Positions 14,037 through 17,299 of a stretch of DNA of 17,299 nucleotides are shown here, one piece after another; positions within the stretch are counted from its first letter, which is position 1, and the number at the start of each line of letters is the position of its first letter. Both the position numbers and the translations under genes were made by a program. Under the pieces are notes generated by a model that was not told where the DNA came from, made no database searches, and was given only the letters and a program-made list of their open reading frames with translations. Source of the DNA: Isoptericola sp042668085 (GTDB lineage Bacteria; Actinomycetota; Actinomycetes; Actinomycetales; Cellulomonadaceae); the NCBI RefSeq assembly GCF_042668085.1, contig NZ_JBHVBO010000082.1, positions 1 to 17,299 on the forward strand. The letters run 5' to 3'.

Positions 14037-14052
14037 GGGGCGACGTCGCCCC
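14037..14052. repeat. Perfect 16-bp palindrome upstream of the LacI gene
   Basis: GGGGCGACGTCGCCCC is self-complementary over all 16 bases. It ends 23 bases before the LacI start codon and 10 bases before its Shine-Dalgarno site. It does not share the CAACGTTG core. It may be an operator for another regulator or a DNA/RNA hairpin. Confidence 0.45.
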
Positions 14053-14075
14053 GCCGCAGGACGAAGGGCCGGTGG

Positions 14076-15179
14076 ATGGCAGCACAGGACGAGCAGGGGC
14101 CGACGACGAGCCGGGGGCCGGGGACCGGACGGGGCGCCGGTGGCAGCGGCCGGGTCGGGATCAAGGATGTCGCCGCGGCCGTCGGGGTCTCGTGGAAGAC
14201 GGTGTCGAACGTCGTCAACGGCACCGGGCGCGTGGGGGAGGAGACGCGGGCCCGGGTGGAGGAGATGATCGCGGAGCTCGGGTACCGGCCCAACCTCGCC
14301 GGGCGGCAGCTGCGGCAGGGGCGGACGAACACGCTGGCGCTGGCGGTGCCGTGGGTCCACTCGCCCTACTTCTCGCTCCTGGCGCACATCGTGATCGACG
14401 TCGCGGGCGCCCGGGGGTACCGGGTGCTCATCGAGGAGACCCGCACCGAGCGCGACGCGGAGCTGCAGGTGGCGCGGGGGTTCTCGGTCCGGGCGATCGA
14501 CGGCATCATCTTCTCGCCCCTGGCGATCGGGCCGGCCGAGATCGCCCAGGTGCGCGGGGCGACGCCGTTGGTGCTGCTCGGGGAGCGGGACGACCCGGGC
14601 CACGACCGCCGGTGGAGCACCGACCACGTGAGCATCGACAACGTGCGGGCGGCGCGCGAGGTGACCGAGCACCTGCTGTCGACGGGCCGGCGGCGCCTGG
14701 CCTTCGTGGGCGCCGAGCCGGTGGAGGACCGCACGGGAGCGCTGCGCCTGCAGGGCTACCGGGAGGCGCACGCCGCCCAGGGCCTCGAGCCGGACCCGCG
14801 CTGGATCCTGCCGGTCCCCCAGTTCTCCCGCCCGGCCGGCGTCGCCGCCATGGAGGCCGTGCTGCCGCGGGTCGACCAGGTGGACGGGCTGGTGTGCGCG
14901 AACGACGAGCTCGCCCTCGGCGTGCTCTACGCGCTACGGCTCAACGGCGTGCGGGTGCCCGAGGACGTGGCGGTCACCGGCTGGGACAACACGGAGGACG
15001 GCCGGTACGCGAACCCGTCGCTCACCACGGTCGCCCCCGACCTCCAGGCCATCGCCGAGACTGCCGTCGACCGCGTGATCGCGCAGGTCGAGCACGGGCC
15101 GGGGGACGCGCCGGAGCGCGACGTCGACGTGGTGGTGCCGCACCGGCTCCTGGTGCGCGAGAGCAGCAGGGAGGCCTGA
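14076..15179 (+). CDS. LacI family transcriptional regulator
   Basis: The 367-residue regulator has a LacI-type helix-turn-helix (IKDVAAAVGVSWKTVSNVVN, residues 29-48) and a hinge helix (ELGYRPNLAGRQLRQGRT, 67-84). A periplasmic-binding-protein-like effector domain follows, with VPWVHSPYF, DGIIFSPL and VCANDELALGVLYALRLNGV. ATG 14076 follows GAAGGG at seven bases. About 25 flexible residues precede the DNA-binding domain, which is usual for actinobacterial members. The gene sits between the divergent importer operon and the GH2 gene, and CAACGTTG sites occur at both. It most likely represses both and is released by the imported sugar or its product. The effector sugar is not identifiable. Confidence 0.94.
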   Translation: MAAQDEQGPTTSRGPGTGRGAGGSGRVGIKDVAAAVGVSWKTVSNVVNGTGRVGEETRARVEEMIAELGYRPNLAGRQLRQGRTNTLALAVPWVHSPYFSLLAHIVIDVAGARGYRVLIEETRTERDAELQVARGFSVRAIDGIIFSPLAIGPAEIAQVRGATPLVLLGERDDPGHDRRWSTDHVSIDNVRAAREVTEHLLSTGRRRLAFVGAEPVEDRTGALRLQGYREAHAAQGLEPDPRWILPVPQFSRPAGVAAMEAVLPRVDQVDGLVCANDELALGVLYALRLNGVRVPEDVAVTGWDNTEDGRYANPSLTTVAPDLQAIAETAVDRVIAQVEHGPGDAPERDVDVVVPHRLLVRESSREA

Positions 15180-15207
15180 GGTCCCCGAAAACCGGCCGAT
15201 TCTGATT

Positions 15208-15215
15208 CAACGTTG
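15208..15215. promoter_or_regulatory. LacI operator in front of the GH2 gene
   Basis: CAACGTTG is a perfect 8-bp palindrome in the setting TTCAACGTTGCA. It shares the nine bases CAACGTTGC with the site before the importer operon. It overlaps the TTGCAT that could serve as the GH2 -35, so bound repressor would block the promoter. Confidence 0.7.
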
Positions 15216-15241
15216 CATTCTCCGGCCGGCTTCGGTTGAAT
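15213..15241 (+). promoter_or_regulatory. Tentative promoter of the GH2 gene
   Basis: TTGCAT (15213-15218) and TTGAAT (15236-15241) are separated by 17 bases and would start transcription near 15248, giving a leader of about 32 bases before ATG 15280. Both hexamers are partial matches, but the operator overlap makes the arrangement sensible. Confidence 0.35.
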
Positions 15242-15279
15242 CATCCGCGGAACTGTCGTCCATGCAACGGAGCACCACG

Positions 15280-17148
15280 ATGTCCGTCCTCGATCGTCTC
15301 GACCCGCCCTCCGCCCCCGGAGGCACCGACGTCCCCCGCCCCGAGTACCCGCGCCCGCAGGTGGTGCGCGACCGGTGGCTGAACCTCAACGGCCGGTGGG
15401 GGTTCGAGATCGACCCCGGCGACTCGGGCCTGGAGCGCGGGCTGCGCACGCAGCCCCTCACCGGCTCGATCACCGTCCCGTTCGCCCCGGAGTCGGAGCT
15501 CTCCGGCGTCGAGAACACCGACTTCCTCGAGGCGGTCTGGTACCGCCGGGAGGTGACGATCCCCGTCGAGTGGGCCGAGGTCGCGGGCGACGACACGCAC
15601 GTCCTGCTGCACTTCGGCGCGGTGGACCACGACGCGACGGTGTGGGTGAACGACGTCGAGGTCGTGCGCCACCGGGGCGGGTTCACGCCGTTCACGGCCG
15701 ACCTGCACGGGGTGGCCGGGCCGGGCGAGACGGTCACCGTGGTGGTGCGCGCCCGCGACCACCGCGGCATCCCGCAGGCGCGGGGCAAGCAGTCGGGCCT
15801 GTACGCCAACAAGGACTGCCACTACACGCGCACCACCGGCATCTGGCAGACGGTGTGGATGGAGCCGGTGCCCGGCGCGAGCCTGCGCCGGCCGCGCATC
15901 ACCCCCGACCTCGGCGCCCGCGCCCTCGACGTGCGCGTGCCGCTCACGCAGAACCGCCGCGACCACCACGTCGTCGTGACGGTGAGCGACGCGGACGGCG
16001 TCGTCGCCACCGAGACCACGCGCGCGGACCTGGACCTCGCGCCCACGGTGCGCGTCGTGATCCCCGCGGACCGGGTGCGCCCGTGGTCCACGCAGGACCC
16101 GCACCTGTACGGGGTCGAGGTGGAGCTGCACGACGGCTCGGGCGACGTCGTCGACGCGGTCCGGTCGTACGCGGGGCTGCGGTCGGTGGCGATCGAGGGC
16201 AAGGCGGTCCGCATCAACGGCGAGCCCGTCTTCCAGCGGCTGGTGCTGGACCAGGGCTACTGGCCCGAGTCGCTCATGACGGCGCCGAGCGACGCCGCCC
16301 TGCTGCGCGACGTCGAGCTGGGCCTCGAGGCCGGCTTCAACGGCGCCCGCCTGCACCAGAAGGTCTTCGAGGAGCGCTACCTCTACCACGCGGACCGGCT
16401 CGGCTACCTCGTCTGGGGCGAGTTCGGCGACTGGGGGGCCGGCGACTTCGGCCGCAAGGACGACCACCAGAAGCCGACGACGTCGTACGTCGGCGAGTGG
16501 CTGGAGGCCCTGGAGCGGGACTTCTCCCACCCGTCGATCGTCGGCTGGTGCCCGCTCAACGAGACGCACCAGCTGCTGCACGACCGGATCACGCAGCTCG
16601 ACGACGTCACGCGTGCGATGTTCCTGGCGACCAAGCTCGCGGACCCGTCGCGCCCGGTGCTCGACGCCAGCGGCTACTCGCACCGCGTGCTCGAGACCGA
16701 CGTCTGGGACTCGCACCACTACGAGCAGGACCCGGAGGCCTTCGCCCGCGACATGGCGGGGCTCAAGGACGGCGAGCCCTACGCGAACCGGTACGACGAG
16801 GGCCCGATCTCCCTGCCCTACAGGGGGCAGCCGTACTTCTGCAGCGAGTACGGCGGCATCTGGTGGAACCCGGAGGAGGCGGCGCGCGCGGCCGGGGACG
16901 ACCGCAGCGAGTCGTGGGGCTACGGGCAGCGTGTGGCCGACGAGGAGGAGTTCCACGCGCGGTTCGCCGGGCTGACGGACGCCCTGCTCGACGACCCGCT
17001 GATGTTCGGCTACTGCTACACGCAGCTCACCGACGTGTTCCAGGAGCAGAACGGCATCTACCGGTTCGACCGGTCCTCGAAGCTCGACGTCGACCGGGTG
17101 CGCGCGGTGCAGGTGCGCCCCGCCGCCTTCGAGAAGGGCGACGGCTGA
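15280..17148 (+). CDS. Glycoside hydrolase family 2 protein (beta-galactosidase/glucuronidase/mannosidase type)
   Basis: The 622-residue retaining glycosidase has the GH2 order: sugar-binding jelly roll (about 25-200, including TTGIWQTVW at 185-193), an immunoglobulin-like domain (about 205-305) and a TIM barrel (about 310-615). The catalytic acid/base is Glu428 in PLNET and the nucleophile is Glu523 in CSEYGG. There is no signal peptide, so it acts on imported oligosaccharide in the cytoplasm. I chose ATG 15280 because GGAG lies seven bases upstream; ATG 15262 in frame adds six residues without such a site. GH2 covers beta-galactosidase, beta-glucuronidase, beta-mannosidase and other activities, and I cannot choose among them. 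Its control by the upstream LacI protein is likely. Confidence 0.93.
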   Translation: MSVLDRLDPPSAPGGTDVPRPEYPRPQVVRDRWLNLNGRWGFEIDPGDSGLERGLRTQPLTGSITVPFAPESELSGVENTDFLEAVWYRREVTIPVEWAEVAGDDTHVLLHFGAVDHDATVWVNDVEVVRHRGGFTPFTADLHGVAGPGETVTVVVRARDHRGIPQARGKQSGLYANKDCHYTRTTGIWQTVWMEPVPGASLRRPRITPDLGARALDVRVPLTQNRRDHHVVVTVSDADGVVATETTRADLDLAPTVRVVIPADRVRPWSTQDPHLYGVEVELHDGSGDVVDAVRSYAGLRSVAIEGKAVRINGEPVFQRLVLDQGYWPESLMTAPSDAALLRDVELGLEAGFNGARLHQKVFEERYLYHADRLGYLVWGEFGDWGAGDFGRKDDHQKPTTSYVGEWLEALERDFSHPSIVGWCPLNETHQLLHDRITQLDDVTRAMFLATKLADPSRPVLDASGYSHRVLETDVWDSHHYEQDPEAFARDMAGLKDGEPYANRYDEGPISLPYRGQPYFCSEYGGIWWNPEEAARAAGDDRSESWGYGQRVADEEEFHARFAGLTDALLDDPLMFGYCYTQLTDVFQEQNGIYRFDRSSKLDVDRVRAVQVRPAAFEKGDG

Positions 17149-17182
17149 GCACCGGCGCACAGCGCTGAGACGTCGTACCGAG

Positions 17183-17230
17183 CCGCGCGGCCGGGGGCCC
17201 CGGGGCCGGGGGCGCGCGGGCGGGCCCGCC
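17183..17230 (+). terminator. Dense GC hairpin region after the GH2 gene
   Basis: CCGCGCG (17183-17189) pairs with CGCGCGG (17213-17219) around a G/C-only loop that itself contains GCCCCGGGGC. The palindrome GGCGGGCCCGCC (17219-17230) follows directly. Such stable stems without a T-run are plausible actinobacterial terminators. The rest of 17149-17299 is almost pure G/C, and I see no gene start there. Confidence 0.4.
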
Positions 17231-17299
17231 GGCCGTGGGTCGCACTCGCCCGGCCCCACGTCCCGGCCGCCGTGGCGCCCCGGCCCCCCGCCCCCCGGC

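Larger units (their letters stand above)
15185..15243 (+). repeat. Interleaved inverted repeats between the LacI and GH2 genes
   Basis: Pair A is CCGAAAACCGGCC (15185-15197) with GGCCGGCTTCGG (15224-15235), complementary except for one bulged or mismatched base. Pair B is TGATTCAA (15203-15210) with TTGAATCA (15236-15243), which is perfect. The arms come in the order A1-B1-A2-B2, so in RNA they would form a pseudoknot or compete. Pair A may terminate LacI transcription. Pair B contains part of the operator and the putative GH2 -10. Confidence 0.45.

Noticed and set aside
15241..17259. A 672-codon open frame antisense to the whole GH2 gene
   Set aside because: Same mirror effect of G/C-ending codons. 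It has no recognisable domain or sensible start, and the GH2 catalytic motifs are intact on the plus strand.
17149..17299. A possible gene start in the right-hand end
   Set aside because: The stretch is nearly pure G/C with palindromes, and no start codon with a ribosome site or family-like translation is visible.

Overview
This is a stretch of very GC-rich chromosomal DNA from an actinobacterium. The evidence is third-codon-position G/C throughout, NarL-type two-component genes, a sugar ABC importer without its own ATPase, TANNNT-like -10 boxes placed directly in front of start codons, and a Tat-type lipoprotein signal. A cellulolytic Micrococcales member (Cellulomonas/Isoptericola/Cellulosimicrobium-like) would fit, but that placement is inferred from style, not proven. 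I see no tRNA, rRNA, CRISPR array, insertion sequence or phage gene, and no gap above 300 bases without a gene.

Layout. (1) 1-2298, minus strand: a CstA-family pyruvate/peptide carbon-starvation transporter, followed at the window edge by the overlapping start of what is probably its small YbdD partner. (2) 2466-4524, plus: an aminoglycoside-phosphotransferase-fold kinase and an NYN-nuclease-like protein with two C-terminal OST-HTH (LOTUS) domains. (3) 4543-6063: a divergent pair, an alpha/beta hydrolase of the chloroperoxidase-like type (minus) and a TetR regulator (plus). Their shared promoter carries two near-identical 20-bp palindromes flanking two overlapping -10 boxes. (4) 6124-7463, plus: a PlsC-type acyltransferase translationally coupled to a UbiE/MenG-type methyltransferase. 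(5) 7522-9550, plus: a NarL-family sensor kinase and response regulator. (6) 9517-10608, minus: an App1-like DUF2183 phosphatase that overlaps the response regulator tail to tail. (7) 10625-17148: a sugar-use locus with a minus-strand operon (substrate-binding lipoprotein, two permeases), a divergent LacI regulator, and a GH2 glycoside hydrolase downstream of it.

How it fits together. In the sugar locus the CAACGTTG core occurs both just upstream of the binding-protein gene and over the putative promoter of the GH2 gene. The LacI protein therefore probably controls both import and intracellular hydrolysis of one oligosaccharide. The hydrolase/TetR pair looks like a classical autoregulated detoxification module. 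Six genes lack a convincing Shine-Dalgarno sequence and instead have an NANNNT box 6-7 bases before the start codon, which suggests leaderless mRNAs. The other genes have clear AGGAGG-like sites.

No clear-cut new biological system is visible. The parts most worth following are the double-palindrome divergent promoter, the LacI-GH2-importer regulon with its interleaved inverted repeats, the NYN plus double LOTUS protein, and the kinase whose catalytic Asp motif reads HGE.
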